Positions 17,164 to 26,215 of a stretch of DNA of 64,000 bases are shown here, piece after piece. Numbering within the stretch: the first letter of the stretch is position 1; the number at the start of each line of letters is the position of its first letter. The notes beneath the pieces were generated by a model. That model was not told where the DNA came from and searched no databases. It worked only from the letters and a program-made list of their open reading frames with translations. The position numbers and the translations under genes were made by a program. The stretch covers positions 1 to 64,000 of the forward strand of contig CAZIVP010000001.1 in NCBI GenBank assembly GCA_964542915.1, given 5' to 3'. This stretch comes from CAZIVP01 sp964542915. Its GTDB lineage: Bacteria; Calditrichota; Calditrichia; Calditrichales; Calditrichaceae.

Positions 17164-18584
17164 AACACCTCCTCTTCCACCAGGCGGGGGTATCGTTGAT
17201 AAAAATGGCTCCAAAACAGGCGCCGCGCCAGCAGGCGCTTGTAGGAGGCGCTTCCGCGCACGTCACTTATGGGCGAAATTTCCTGTTCCATAATGTTTAA
17301 CGCTTCGTTCAGGGTTTCGGCGGAAATGGTTCGGCCGACTAAAAATTGAGTGGTTTGCCTGAGGTATAACGGTATCGGGGCGACGCCGCCGAAAGCGATG
17401 TGCACGGTTTCGATATGTTCGTTTTTAATGCGCATAAACACGGCGGTATTGACGCTGGCGATATCCAGGTAGGTGCGCTTGGATACCTTTTCAAAATGGA
17501 AGAGATCATCTTTACAGGGAAGATTAAAACAGACCGATTCCACACGTTCATGGTCGCGGATCGCCCGTTTTTTGTAATCCAGGAAAACATTTTTGAGTGC
17601 GATTTCCCGTTGATTGCGGTCATTGCCTATAATTACTTTGGCATCCAGCGCCAGTAAAAAGATCGATACATCTCCGATCGGCGAAGCGTTCATGATGTTA
17701 CCGCCGATGGTAGCCCGTTCCCGGATGGGCATGGAAGCCACAAGACGTAGATCCGATTTAATGGATGGGAAGTATGATTGCAGTTGCGGATGATCGCGCA
17801 TGTCTTCAACGGAAAGGGCGGCGTCCAGATAGCAGCGGTTGTTCCGGATAAAGACGCCGCGTGCCTTTGCTGCTACGAAGGATATATCGGCATGCAGAAG
17901 TTCATCCGGCTGTTGGACGAACAGATCGGTGCCGCCGGCCACCCGAATGGTGCGCCCCTGATCGCTTGCAGTTGTTCTTCCCGATTTTTGAAGTGGTGGA
18001 GGCGATTGCAAGCGGGACTCTATTTCGGCGAAATAGGGCGGCAGAAGGTTCAAATCAATCAAACCACGCATACGTTGTTGTCCGGCGGGCTGCCCTCTTA
18101 GTTGTTTCCCCAACGTTTGGTTGAGGTTGCGAATGGCGCGTCTTATGGAAGCGTAACCGGTACAACGGCAGAGGTTGCCGTCGAGATAAGCCAGGGCGGT
18201 ATCGTCATCGAAATGTTCGGCGTTGAGAAGATAAGCGGTCAGGGAGATTAAAAATCCCGGTGTGCAGAAACCGCATTGCGAGGCGTGTTCCTCGATGAAA
18301 ATGCGCTGGAGCGGAGTAAGGGCGTGCTGGTTCAAACCCTCAATGGTGGCCACATGGCAGTATTCAACGGCGGCCACCGGCAATAGGCAGGAAACATTGG
18401 CCCGGTATTGCATACCATGTGGTCCCAATTTACCTACCAGCACCATACAGGCGCCGCAGTCGCCTTCCCGGCAGCCTTCCTTGGCGCCGGTTAATCCCTG
18501 ATTTGTACGGATAAAATCGAGTAAAACCGAACCCTTTGGGGTTTGCGGGTCCACCCATCTATGATTCAAAATAAACGGTAACAT
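17160..18584 (-). CDS. xdhA: Xanthine dehydrogenase fused [2Fe-2S]/FAD subunit
   Basis: A 474-residue fusion of a two-cluster [2Fe-2S] domain (CREGDCGACMVLVG; QCGFCTPGF; NLCRCTGYAS) and a FAD domain of the CO-dehydrogenase flavoprotein type (VAGGTDLFVQ; ATIGGNIMNASPIGD), as in Rhodobacter XdhA. The Met at 18584, just before the first beta strand, is the likely start; the frame continues upstream to 18659 without homology. It is the first gene of the minus-strand purine cluster and overlaps the Mo subunit gene by 4 bases. It passes electrons from the Mo site through two Fe-S clusters to FAD and then NAD or another acceptor. It might also serve the FAD-less second hydroxylase; that is speculation. 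Confidence 0.92.
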   Translation of the reverse strand: MLPFILNHRWVDPQTPKGSVLLDFIRTNQGLTGAKEGCREGDCGACMVLVGKLGPHGMQYRANVSCLLPVAAVEYCHVATIEGLNQHALTPLQRIFIEEHASQCGFCTPGFLISLTAYLLNAEHFDDDTALAYLDGNLCRCTGYASIRRAIRNLNQTLGKQLRGQPAGQQRMRGLIDLNLLPPYFAEIESRLQSPPPLQKSGRTTASDQGRTIRVAGGTDLFVQQPDELLHADISFVAAKARGVFIRNNRCYLDAALSVEDMRDHPQLQSYFPSIKSDLRLVASMPIRERATIGGNIMNASPIGDVSIFLLALDAKVIIGNDRNQREIALKNVFLDYKKRAIRDHERVESVCFNLPCKDDLFHFEKVSKRTYLDIASVNTAVFMRIKNEHIETVHIAFGGVAPIPLYLRQTTQFLVGRTISAETLNEALNIMEQEISPISDVRGSASYKRLLARRLFWSHFYQRYPRLVEEEVL

Positions 18585-18782
18585 CAATACGCTTGCCCGT
18601 CTGCGGGCATAAACCCATTCTCGTAAAGATAGCAAAAAAAATAAACGAACGAAACTCAAAATCCGGTATTTAAACGGAACGGCAAGGATAATGTGTGGCT
18701 ATGTGAAAATTTCTCCGCTCGATGGAAAATATTTTCATTGCATCGTTCGATGTTGGCGGTATAATTTTATTTATCCCGATAG

Positions 18783-18800
18783 GCGTTATTGCCATAACGC
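18783..18800. promoter_or_regulatory. Perfect 7-4-7 inverted repeat in divergent intergenic region
   Basis: gcgttat-tgcc-ataacgc forms a perfect inverted repeat in the 307-base gap between the start of the purine operon (minus strand, 18584) and the PorV-like pseudogene (plus strand, 18892). It is a plausible dimeric-regulator operator. No regulator gene is adjacent, and I could not assign confident -35/-10 boxes. Confidence 0.4.
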
Positions 18801-18891
18801 ATCTTATCTGTGCGGTTTATCTTAATTTGGGCAAATATAAACAAATATTTTCAACAGAGTTATCTGAAAACCGTGAACCTCGCGTGATATT

Positions 18892-20239
18892 ATGAGGATT
18901 AAACGAAAGAACAATGGGAACCGAACCGGAACAAAATTATTGTTGGGTTTTTTTGTTCTGATTGGTATATCAACCAATCTCGGTGCACAGGGAGAATATG
19001 CTTTACTTTTTTTACGCATTCAACCTTCGGCCCGTTTAAACGGCATGGCCGGCGCCTTCAGCGGTTTACCCTCTAACGACGTTTTCGGACACTATTATAA
19101 TCCCGCGCAAATGGGCTTTTTCGGCCGCCCGAAGAATTTAGCATTGCAATTTATGCATTCGGATTATCTCCCTCAGTTCGATTTCGATGACTTGTATTTT
19201 AATAGTTATGGCCTCTCATTCGGTTATAATTTTGCGGAAACACCAACCGTTTTTCCCAAAAGGCTCGGCATCGGCTTTTTGAAAGGTTATCTCTCAATAG
19301 GAGAGAACGTCTGGACCGACCAACAAGTTATTAATTGGGGACCTACGAAAGTAAAGAGTGGTATGACACTTTGACTTTTGCGGCCGGTTATAGCTTTTCA
19401 TTGAAGCGGCTATCGGATTTGCCTATAAATCCGTTACATCTAAACTCAATCCGCTGCCGGTAACGGTGGGCAATGAAATCGGGTTGGGTATCACCCGGAA
19501 CAATGCATTCGATCTGGGCATACTGCTATCCCTTCCTGTCCATCGCTTATATTGCCAAAAGTTTTGTTTTGATATATTCGATAATTTTACACTTTTACCC
19601 ATTACGGAATTATCCTTTGGAATGGCGATGATGTCGATTATATTGGCAAAAATAAGGATAAGCCTTTGCCGAGACAGGCCAGAATGGGCTATGGTATCAA
19701 TATTGGATTAACATTGGCGAAAGAACAATTTGAGCTCAATCTTTTCCGGTTTCAAACGGCATCGGAAGAATTTAAATACCAAAGCTTTCCAGGTGATATC
19801 GATATTTACGAAAATATATTTGGACAACAGAGTACTTTTTCGGACATCAATCGTCATGGTTACGCCATTGACCTGATAGAATTTATTGCTTTGCGTTATG
19901 GCCGATTTGAAGAAAAAAGCCGATACAGAAAAATCCGTACATGGGGCTTTAATCTCAACAGCAGGGGCATTGTAAAATTAATTTGATAAATTGTATCGGA
20001 ATGACGACTATCAATTGGGCCTGGCGTTCAGTTATGGTTTGGAATGGTTTTTTAGGGACAATATGAGTCTGCACGGGGAATATGGTTTCCATGTTTCTTA
20101 CTTTTATGACCATTATGAACGGGAACGCATCCAGGTATTTGAAGAGCCGCCGGAACGCAGGGATGTGGACGGCCGGGGAAAAAGCGGCATTGTGTTCCAG
20201 CATGTCGGCGCTGTCATCGGGTTGTCGGTCTATTTTTGA
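18892..20239 (+). pseudogene. Decayed PorV/PorQ-like outer-membrane protein gene
   Basis: The first segment (18892-19374) begins with a signal peptide (LLGFFVLIGISTNLGAQ) and a PorV-family start (RIQPSARLNGMAGAF, NPAQMGF). The homologous reading then jumps frame several times: near 19345 (continuing EWYDTLTFAAGYSFSLK), near 19400 (AIGFAYKSVTSKLNPLPVTV), near 19618 (NGDDVDYIGKNKDKPLPRQA) and near 19980 (ending VGAVIGLSVYF at 20239). Together these give about 450 residues, the usual size for the family. PorV-like proteins are outer-membrane barrels linked to type IX secretion. Four or more frame breaks in one gene among intact neighbours indicate a real pseudogene rather than a single sequencing error. 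Confidence 0.8.
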
Positions 20240-20347
20240 TTGCATCCCGATGGAGGTACGGATAGCGTATTGCCCTGGGCAGATTGGCCGACAGCGCTTG
20301 CTTTTTGCTAAACGAGAGCATTTTAAAATCTGAGTTAAGGATTACCC

Positions 20348-21193
20348 ATGATAGAAGTCCGCGCACTACGCATATATCCCGTAAAATCCTTACACGGTAT
20401 TTCCCTGCGTACAGCAAGGCTGGGCGTCCGCGGCCTGGAAACGGACCGGTGCTGGATGGTCGTCGACAGCGATTACCATTTCATCACCCAGCGCTATTTA
20501 GCAGAGATGGCGACCATCCGCGTGACGGTAGAGGAAGACAAATTGATTCTGGAGCATGATAAAGCGGCACCGCTGGTGATCGATACGTCCGTTGTTCCAA
20601 ACGATCGCAGTGAGGTGCGTATCTGGAAAGACCGGGCGCCGGCTTTCGATGAAGGCGATGAAGCTTCGCGGTGGTTAACCTCCGTTCTGGGCCGCTGGAG
20701 AGGCAAAGACCTGCGTCTTGTGCGTTTCCCGCAGGATTACAGGCGGCCGGTGGCCAAAACCTATCTGAAAGGCGAGGACGCCCACACGGCCTTTGCGGAC
20801 GGCTACCCGTTTCTGGTGACCGCTGAAGAATCGCTTGCTTTGTTGAATGAGCGCCTTGTGCAAAACGGCGCCGGACCTGTGAACATGGCACGATTCCGGC
20901 CTAACATCGTAATCAGCGGACTGCAGCCGTTTGAAGAAAATAACCTGGATACGCTCACCGAAACGAACGGCCGTTACCGCCTGGGTATTCGCAAACCCTG
21001 TAAACGCTGTCGCATTACCACCGTGGATCAGGACACGGCTGAAATCACCGAGCCGAAAGAGCCGCTGCGCACGCTCACGCAGTTGAATCCGTTTCCGCAT
21101 TTAACCGGCGCTTTTTTCGGACAAAACGCAACATTGCTAAGCGGATATGGGACTCCTATTTCGGTGGGCGACCGCTTGGATGTGGCGCAATAA
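20348..21193 (+). CDS. MOSC-domain molybdoprotein (YcbX/mARC-like)
   Basis: A 281-residue protein with an N-terminal MOSC beta-barrel (residues about 1-115, starting IEVRALRIYPVKSLHG) and a C-terminal MOSC domain. The molybdenum-liganding cysteine is expected in RKPCKRCRITTVD, the motif seen in YcbX and mARC. Those enzymes reduce N-hydroxylated compounds, including N-hydroxy purines and pyrimidines. It sits next to a purine cluster rich in molybdenum enzymes but on the opposite strand and beyond a pseudogene, so a functional link is only a guess. No ferredoxin domain is fused. The ATG is preceded by AAGGA. Confidence 0.85.
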   Translation: MIEVRALRIYPVKSLHGISLRTARLGVRGLETDRCWMVVDSDYHFITQRYLAEMATIRVTVEEDKLILEHDKAAPLVIDTSVVPNDRSEVRIWKDRAPAFDEGDEASRWLTSVLGRWRGKDLRLVRFPQDYRRPVAKTYLKGEDAHTAFADGYPFLVTAEESLALLNERLVQNGAGPVNMARFRPNIVISGLQPFEENNLDTLTETNGRYRLGIRKPCKRCRITTVDQDTAEITEPKEPLRTLTQLNPFPHLTGAFFGQNATLLSGYGTPISVGDRLDVAQ

Positions 21194-21340
21194 AATCCAC
21201 GCACCGATCTCTTTAAAAAGTAGATCAATTAGTCTAATTTGAACCGGTAAAAGCTTTTTTGAGAATCGATTACAATAGCGGTAATCAAATTGTTTGCAGT
21301 TCGAATGATTTTCATCTTTAAATTTAATCGCTGGTTGAAT

Positions 21341-21813
21341 ATGCTCCCGAAATATTTAATGACAATAGTTTTTCTGTGTTTATTCGTGCGCCCCATTTAT
21401 ACTCAAAATTTAAACGTAGTTTGCTTAATCAAAGTCCTTGATGCCAATTTCTTTTTGCCGGAAAACGGTCAATTGGTCGCTTTAGCCAACGTGCAATCGC
21501 CTTCTATTAACCCCGAGGTTTCTCTGTTGGCAAAAAAGATTATGGAATATGCCGACAACTTTATGGTTAAAATACAACTAAAGTACCGGCTAGTAAAAGC
21601 AAATCCCAATAACGATACCTTCCATGTGCACTTATACCGAAAATTTCCCCTGACAACGATCTGTTTCAATGAAAAATTCAGAAGCACGGTTCAGAACAAT
21701 ATTTAATCCCGCGATTTGATGTCTTTAACAAGTTAATCTTTGAGTTTCAGGGCAAGTATGATATTGAAGAAGAATATGGTTTTTTCATAATGGGATTTAC
21801 ATTTTTAAAATAG
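21341..21813 (+). pseudogene. Broken secreted-protein gene, possibly nuclease-like
   Basis: From the ATG at 21341 a signal peptide (MLPKYLMTIVFLCLFVRPIY) leads into KVLDANFFLPENGQLVALAN, which vaguely recalls the start of staphylococcal-nuclease domains (VxDxDT...LENGxxVRLxGV) but without its acidic catalytic residues. The frame stops at 21706; another frame across the end reads sensibly on (HGSEQYLIPRFDVFNKLIF ... FFIMGFTFLK) to a stop at 21813, with one internal TGA near 21668. I read this as a frame-broken gene. The family suggestion is weak. The gap to 22051 shows only the ribosome binding site of the next gene. Confidence 0.45.
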
Positions 21814-22050
21814 CAATGGAGCCTTTTTAACTTTCCGTTTAAGTAGAAATCAATTTCATGAAATTTAGTTTATTGACTATTAAAACATAAGTTTGTTCTG
21901 CTATTTTTTAAAATGAAATGTAATGAATCCACTTTTATACCGTCTCAGTAAAAAACAAAATGTGAATTTTACCGTGATTCTATTACCATACGTTATGAAT
22001 GCAACTGAAATGCATGATCTTTTTACGTATTTAAAAAAGGAGACGTAACA

Positions 22051-23442
22051 ATGAATAAAACGTTTGACGCCATCGTCATCGGAACCGGGCAGGCCGGCCC
22101 CTCGCTGGCAGCGACTCTTGCCGGAAAAGGGATGCAGGTCGCCGTCATCGAACGCAAACTCTTCCACGGCACCTGTGTGAATACGGGATGTATTCCCACC
22201 AAAACCATGATTGCCAGCGCCCGCGCCGCCTATATGGCCCGGCGCGCAGCCGAGTTCGGCGTTCAGATCGAAGGCCCCGTTAAAGTGGATATGAAAAAAG
22301 TGAAAGAGCGCAAGGACGATGTGGTCGGTCGCTCCAATCATGAAACGCCGGAATGGATGAAGAACATTGACAACCTTACCGTATACAAAGGTCACGCCCG
22401 ATTCGAAGGACCGCACACAGTCAGCGTGAACGGAGAGAAATTGGAATCGGATAAGGTCTTTATCAATGTGGGCGCCCGCGCCTTCGTTCCTGCCATGGAT
22501 GGTCTCGATGAGATCGAATATCTGACAAATTCAAGTATAATGGACGTGGATTTTCTGCCGGAGCATCTCATAATCATTGGCGGCAGTTACATCGGACTGG
22601 AGTTTGCCCAAATGTATCGGAGATTCGGCAGCGAAGTAACCGTTATCGAAAAAGGTCCGCGTCTTATCCCACGGGATGACGAGGATGTGTCCGAGGCGGC
22701 TAAGGAGATTCTGCAGCATGAAGGCGTGAACATCCGTCTCAATGCGGACTGCATCGGCTTCGAGAAACGCGGCGATAAGGTGGTCGCCCGGGTCGATTGT
22801 CAGAGCGGTGAACCGGAAGTCATCGGCTCCCATGTATTAATGGCGGTGGGACGCGTTCCCAACACCCATGATCTCGGCCTTGAAAACGCCGGCATCGAGA
22901 CCGATAAACGCGGCAACATTATTGTCGACGATAAACTACAAACGAATGTGGAGGGCGTCTGGGCGCTTGGCGATTGCAACGGTAAAGGCGCCTTTACCCA
23001 CACATCATACAATGATTATGAGATTGTCGCGGCCAATTTGCTCGAAAACGATCCGCGTCGCGTTAGCGATCGCATTCTTTGCTATGCGCTTTATATCGAT
23101 CCGCCGCTGGGGCGCGCCGGTATGACCGAAGCCCAGGTTCGGGCGTCCGGGCGTAAAGCGCTTATCGGAAAACTGCCGATGACAAAAGTGGGCCGCGCCA
23201 GGGAAAAAGGCGAAACCCGGGGCTTCATGAAAATTTTAGTGGACGCCGAAAGCAAACAAATACTCGGCGCGGCCATTCTGGGCGTCGGTGGAGACGAAGT
23301 GATCCATTCCATAATAGATGTCATGTATGCAAAAAAGCCCTATACACTGATTCAACGGGCCGTTCACATTCATCCGACGGTTTCGGAGCTGATACCGACC
23401 CTGCTCGGATCCTTAAAACCACTTGAAGATGCGGCAAAATAA
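22051..23442 (+). CDS. Pyridine nucleotide-disulfide oxidoreductase (MerA/Lpd-like)
   Basis: A 463-residue FAD flavoprotein of the class I disulfide reductase family. The FAD motif is IGTGQAGPSLA, the redox disulfide GTCVNTGCIPTK, the NAD(P) motif IIGGSYIGLEFAQ, a second FAD motif GVWALGDCNGKG, and the C-terminal dimer His in HIHPTVSEL. It lacks the N-terminal metal-binding domain and the C-terminal Cys pair of mercuric reductase, so a mercuric role is doubtful. Such MerA-like proteins with GQAG and YKGHARF motifs are common and mostly uncharacterised. A good AAGGAG lies 8 bases before the ATG. No neighbour in the same operon; the next gene is 441 bases away. Confidence 0.9.
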   Translation: MNKTFDAIVIGTGQAGPSLAATLAGKGMQVAVIERKLFHGTCVNTGCIPTKTMIASARAAYMARRAAEFGVQIEGPVKVDMKKVKERKDDVVGRSNHETPEWMKNIDNLTVYKGHARFEGPHTVSVNGEKLESDKVFINVGARAFVPAMDGLDEIEYLTNSSIMDVDFLPEHLIIIGGSYIGLEFAQMYRRFGSEVTVIEKGPRLIPRDDEDVSEAAKEILQHEGVNIRLNADCIGFEKRGDKVVARVDCQSGEPEVIGSHVLMAVGRVPNTHDLGLENAGIETDKRGNIIVDDKLQTNVEGVWALGDCNGKGAFTHTSYNDYEIVAANLLENDPRRVSDRILCYALYIDPPLGRAGMTEAQVRASGRKALIGKLPMTKVGRAREKGETRGFMKILVDAESKQILGAAILGVGGDEVIHSIIDVMYAKKPYTLIQRAVHIHPTVSELIPTLLGSLKPLEDAAK

Positions 23443-23883
23443 GTTTATTATAAACCACCGACGATTTAACAAACACAATTAATTTGACTTGTACATGTCG
23501 AACGAAGGTTTGATTGGTCTGAGAAACAGCGGGCTCAAATGAAATGAGCCACGCAGGATGAGACAATGGCGATGGTTTAAAACAAACAAACCCGTTTTAC
23601 TTACAACAAATGCCCGCCCGCAAAGCGATAAAATGGGTTGAAGTCTGTTTTAATACGCACAGGGATGGTTTTCTCGTAAGCAATATCATTAAATGGACAA
23701 TAAACCACAATTTTCCTGGAATGGAATAATAAAAGTGTTTTTTTTATTAGAGCACACTTTAATCGTAACAGTACGGCAATTGAAATAATACGTTTTGTCT
23801 ACAAAATAAGGTCAAAGCAGCGGAATCAAGCTCGATTGTTTTCGATTTTTAAAGGATGTTTAGCAGGGAGCCAAGTGTAGCGT
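23443..23883. other. 441-base intergenic region, nothing identified
   Basis: AT-rich gap between the flavoprotein gene and the ean-suf operon. It presumably holds the operon promoter. I see no convincing ORF, RNA gene or strong hairpin; a ribosome-binding-like gggagc lies about 12 bases before the ATG at 23884. Confidence 0.5.
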
Positions 23884-25206
23884 ATGACTGAAGATCAGAC
23901 CATGACCATGCCCACCATCGAAGAACGCAAGATTGAACAATTGTCAACCCAGGAATTATACGGTCGCCTGGAAGACCCGGCGTCTATCATCATTGATGTG
24001 CGCTCGGTTGACGCCTATAACGGCTGGAGAGAAAAGAATGAAGCCCGGGGCGGCCACATTAAAGGAGCGAAAAGCCTGCCCGTTAAGTGGATCCAATACA
24101 TCGACTGGATTGATATTGTGCGTTCGAAGGGCATTCTGCCGCATCACAATATCATTTTATACGGCTATGATCGTCATCTCACCGAAACGGTTGCGGAACG
24201 ATTTATACGGTCGGGCTATGAATCGGTGCGGGTGTATCACGATTTTGTAGATGAGTGGAGCGTAAACACCGAGCTTCCGATGCAAACGCTGGCCAACTAT
24301 CGTCAACTGGTTTCGGCGCGGTGGCTCCATGAACTTCTAAGTTTCGGAAAAGCGCAAGAATGGGAGCGGTCGAAATTTGTTATTTGCCATACACATTATC
24401 GCAACCGGGCGGACTATGAACAGGGCCATATTCCGGGCGCGGTTGCCTTGGACACCAATGCGTTGGAATCCACCGAAACCTGGAACCGTCGTTCCCCCGA
24501 AGAGCTTAAAGACGTACTGGAAGGCCTGGGTATAACCCACGATACGACGGTCATATTGTATGGAAGGTTTTCATCGCCGAGGAATGAAGACCCGTTCCCG
24601 GGAAGCAGCGCAGGACATTTAGGCGCCTTTCGCTGCGCCTTTATTATGTTGTACGCGGGCGTGCAAGATGTACGCATATTAAACGGCGGATTCCGGTCGT
24701 GGCAGGACGAGGGATTCGAGGTTACCACGGAAGAGACGGATGTAAAAGCGGTTTCCGGCTTCGGAGCGAAAATACCAGGCCGCCCGGAGTTAGCGGTGGA
24801 TCTGGAGGAAGCCGAAGAGATATTGAAATCCACGGACAAAAATTTAGTAAGCGTACGTAGCTGGAAGGAGTATATCGGCGAGGTGAGCGGCTATAATTAT
24901 ATCGAGAAAAAGGGCCGGATCCCCGGCTCCGTTTTCGCCAATTGCGGCAGTGACGCCTACCACATGGAAAATTACAGGAATCTCGATCATACGACCCGCG
25001 AGTATCATGAAATTGAGCAGATTTGGGCCGAGGCCGGTATCACCGAAGACAAACACAACGCTTTCTATTGCGGAACCGGCTGGCGGGGCAGTGAAGCATT
25101 TTTTAATGCCTGGTTGATGGGCTGGCCCCATATCGCTGTATTCGACGGCGGGTGGTTTGAATGGAGTAATAATGATTACCCTTATGAGACGGGCATACCC
25201 GAATAA
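23884..25206 (+). CDS. eanB: EanB-like multi-rhodanese sulfurtransferase (anaerobic ergothioneine synthase)
   Basis: A 440-residue protein with three recognisable rhodanese-like modules (about residues 15-130, 140-285 and 295-435). Only the last has an active-site cysteine, Cys396 in FYCGTGWRGSE; the first two read LYGYDRH and LYGRFSS at that place. In Chlorobium limicola EanB, a rhodanese-like protein with a catalytic Cys in the same CGTGWR motif, this cysteine carries a persulfide that attaches sulfur directly to the imidazole C2 of hercynine without oxygen. The next gene, 16 bases downstream, encodes an EgtD-type histidine methyltransferase, then SufS and SufE, so the assignment to anaerobic ergothioneine synthesis is strong. 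A general thiosulfate sulfurtransferase is the alternative. Confidence 0.85.
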   Translation: MTEDQTMTMPTIEERKIEQLSTQELYGRLEDPASIIIDVRSVDAYNGWREKNEARGGHIKGAKSLPVKWIQYIDWIDIVRSKGILPHHNIILYGYDRHLTETVAERFIRSGYESVRVYHDFVDEWSVNTELPMQTLANYRQLVSARWLHELLSFGKAQEWERSKFVICHTHYRNRADYEQGHIPGAVALDTNALESTETWNRRSPEELKDVLEGLGITHDTTVILYGRFSSPRNEDPFPGSSAGHLGAFRCAFIMLYAGVQDVRILNGGFRSWQDEGFEVTTEETDVKAVSGFGAKIPGRPELAVDLEEAEEILKSTDKNLVSVRSWKEYIGEVSGYNYIEKKGRIPGSVFANCGSDAYHMENYRNLDHTTREYHEIEQIWAEAGITEDKHNAFYCGTGWRGSEAFFNAWLMGWPHIAVFDGGWFEWSNNDYPYETGIPE

Positions 25207-25222
25207 AGAGGTAGATGTAACC

Positions 25223-26203
25223 ATGTTAACTACGGATCAACCGCTAACCATTAAACGGTATTTGAAGAGACAGGGCGTCGAGGAACATCGCAGAAAAATC
25301 ATTAAAGGATTGAACTCCGAAAACAAGTATATCCCGAGCATGTACTTTTACGACGAAGCCGGTTCGGAGTTGTTCGAAGCCATAACCCGGTTGCCCGAAT
25401 ACTATCCGCCGCAAAAGGAAATGCCGCTTTTAGAGACGATTGCGAACGAACTCCGCGATGATTGGATCGACCTGGACATTGTCGAACTTGGCAGCGGCGA
25501 TTGTTCAAAAATATCGATATTGCTTTCGTCGGTTCCCGAACACCTGCGATCGACCATTCGCTATCTGCCGTTTGATGTATCGGAAGAAGCCATCGAAAAA
25601 TCTTCGGAATTGCTTTTAAAAACGTTCCCCAATCTTCAAATTCAGGGCCTCGTGGCGGATTTTCAGACGCAGCTGCACTTTATTCCCAATGAGCGAAAGC
25701 GCGTCTTCTGTTTTTTCGGCAGCACGATCGGCAATCTTTCAGAAAAACAGGCCAGGGCTTTTATTGCGGATTTAAGCAATATTATGGTACCGGGCGAACG
25801 GTTTTTACTCAGTTTTGATATGGTAAAAGATAAGAGGGTCATTGAAAAAGCGTATAATGACAGCCAAGAGGTTACGGCAAAATTCAATCTGAATATACTC
25901 AATGTGGTCAATACATATTTGCATTCCGATTTTGATAGCGACGATTTCGAACATCTTGCTTTCTATAACGAAGCCCATTCACGAATCGAGATGCATCTGA
26001 AGGCGAAAAACGATGTCCGGATTGCTTCACCCTTTTTGAATGATCCGATTAAAATCGAAAAAGACGAAACCATTCATACCGAAAACTCTCAAAAATTTAC
26101 CCGCGCATCTATCCGGGAATTGGCCGCCGCCGGACATTTTGACATTCAGAATACCTATACAGATAATGATGAATGGTTTTCAATTGTCCAGTTTACAAAA
26201 TAA
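25223..26203 (+). CDS. eanA: L-histidine N-alpha-methyltransferase (EgtD/EanA)
   Basis: A 326-residue SAM-dependent methyltransferase of the EgtD (DUF2260) family. Typical blocks are YFYDEAGSELFEAITRLPEY, ELGSGDCSKISILL (SAM loop), CFFGSTIGNL and FDMVKDKRVIEKAYND. It trimethylates histidine to hercynine (histidine betaine), the substrate of EanB. The ATG at 25223 is preferred over the earlier start at 25157 because it has AGAGGTAG upstream and fits the family start; the earlier start would overlap eanB. No EgtB/EgtC oxygenase route genes are present, consistent with the oxygen-independent route. It is followed 12 bases later by sufS. Confidence 0.92.
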   Translation: MLTTDQPLTIKRYLKRQGVEEHRRKIIKGLNSENKYIPSMYFYDEAGSELFEAITRLPEYYPPQKEMPLLETIANELRDDWIDLDIVELGSGDCSKISILLSSVPEHLRSTIRYLPFDVSEEAIEKSSELLLKTFPNLQIQGLVADFQTQLHFIPNERKRVFCFFGSTIGNLSEKQARAFIADLSNIMVPGERFLLSFDMVKDKRVIEKAYNDSQEVTAKFNLNILNVVNTYLHSDFDSDDFEHLAFYNEAHSRIEMHLKAKNDVRIASPFLNDPIKIEKDETIHTENSQKFTRASIRELAAAGHFDIQNTYTDNDEWFSIVQFTK

Positions 26204-26215
26204 CGATGAACACGT

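Noticed and set aside
22051..23442. Mercuric reductase and mercury resistance
   Set aside because: No N-terminal metal-binding domain, no C-terminal Cys pair and no mer genes nearby; only the general flavoprotein family is supported.
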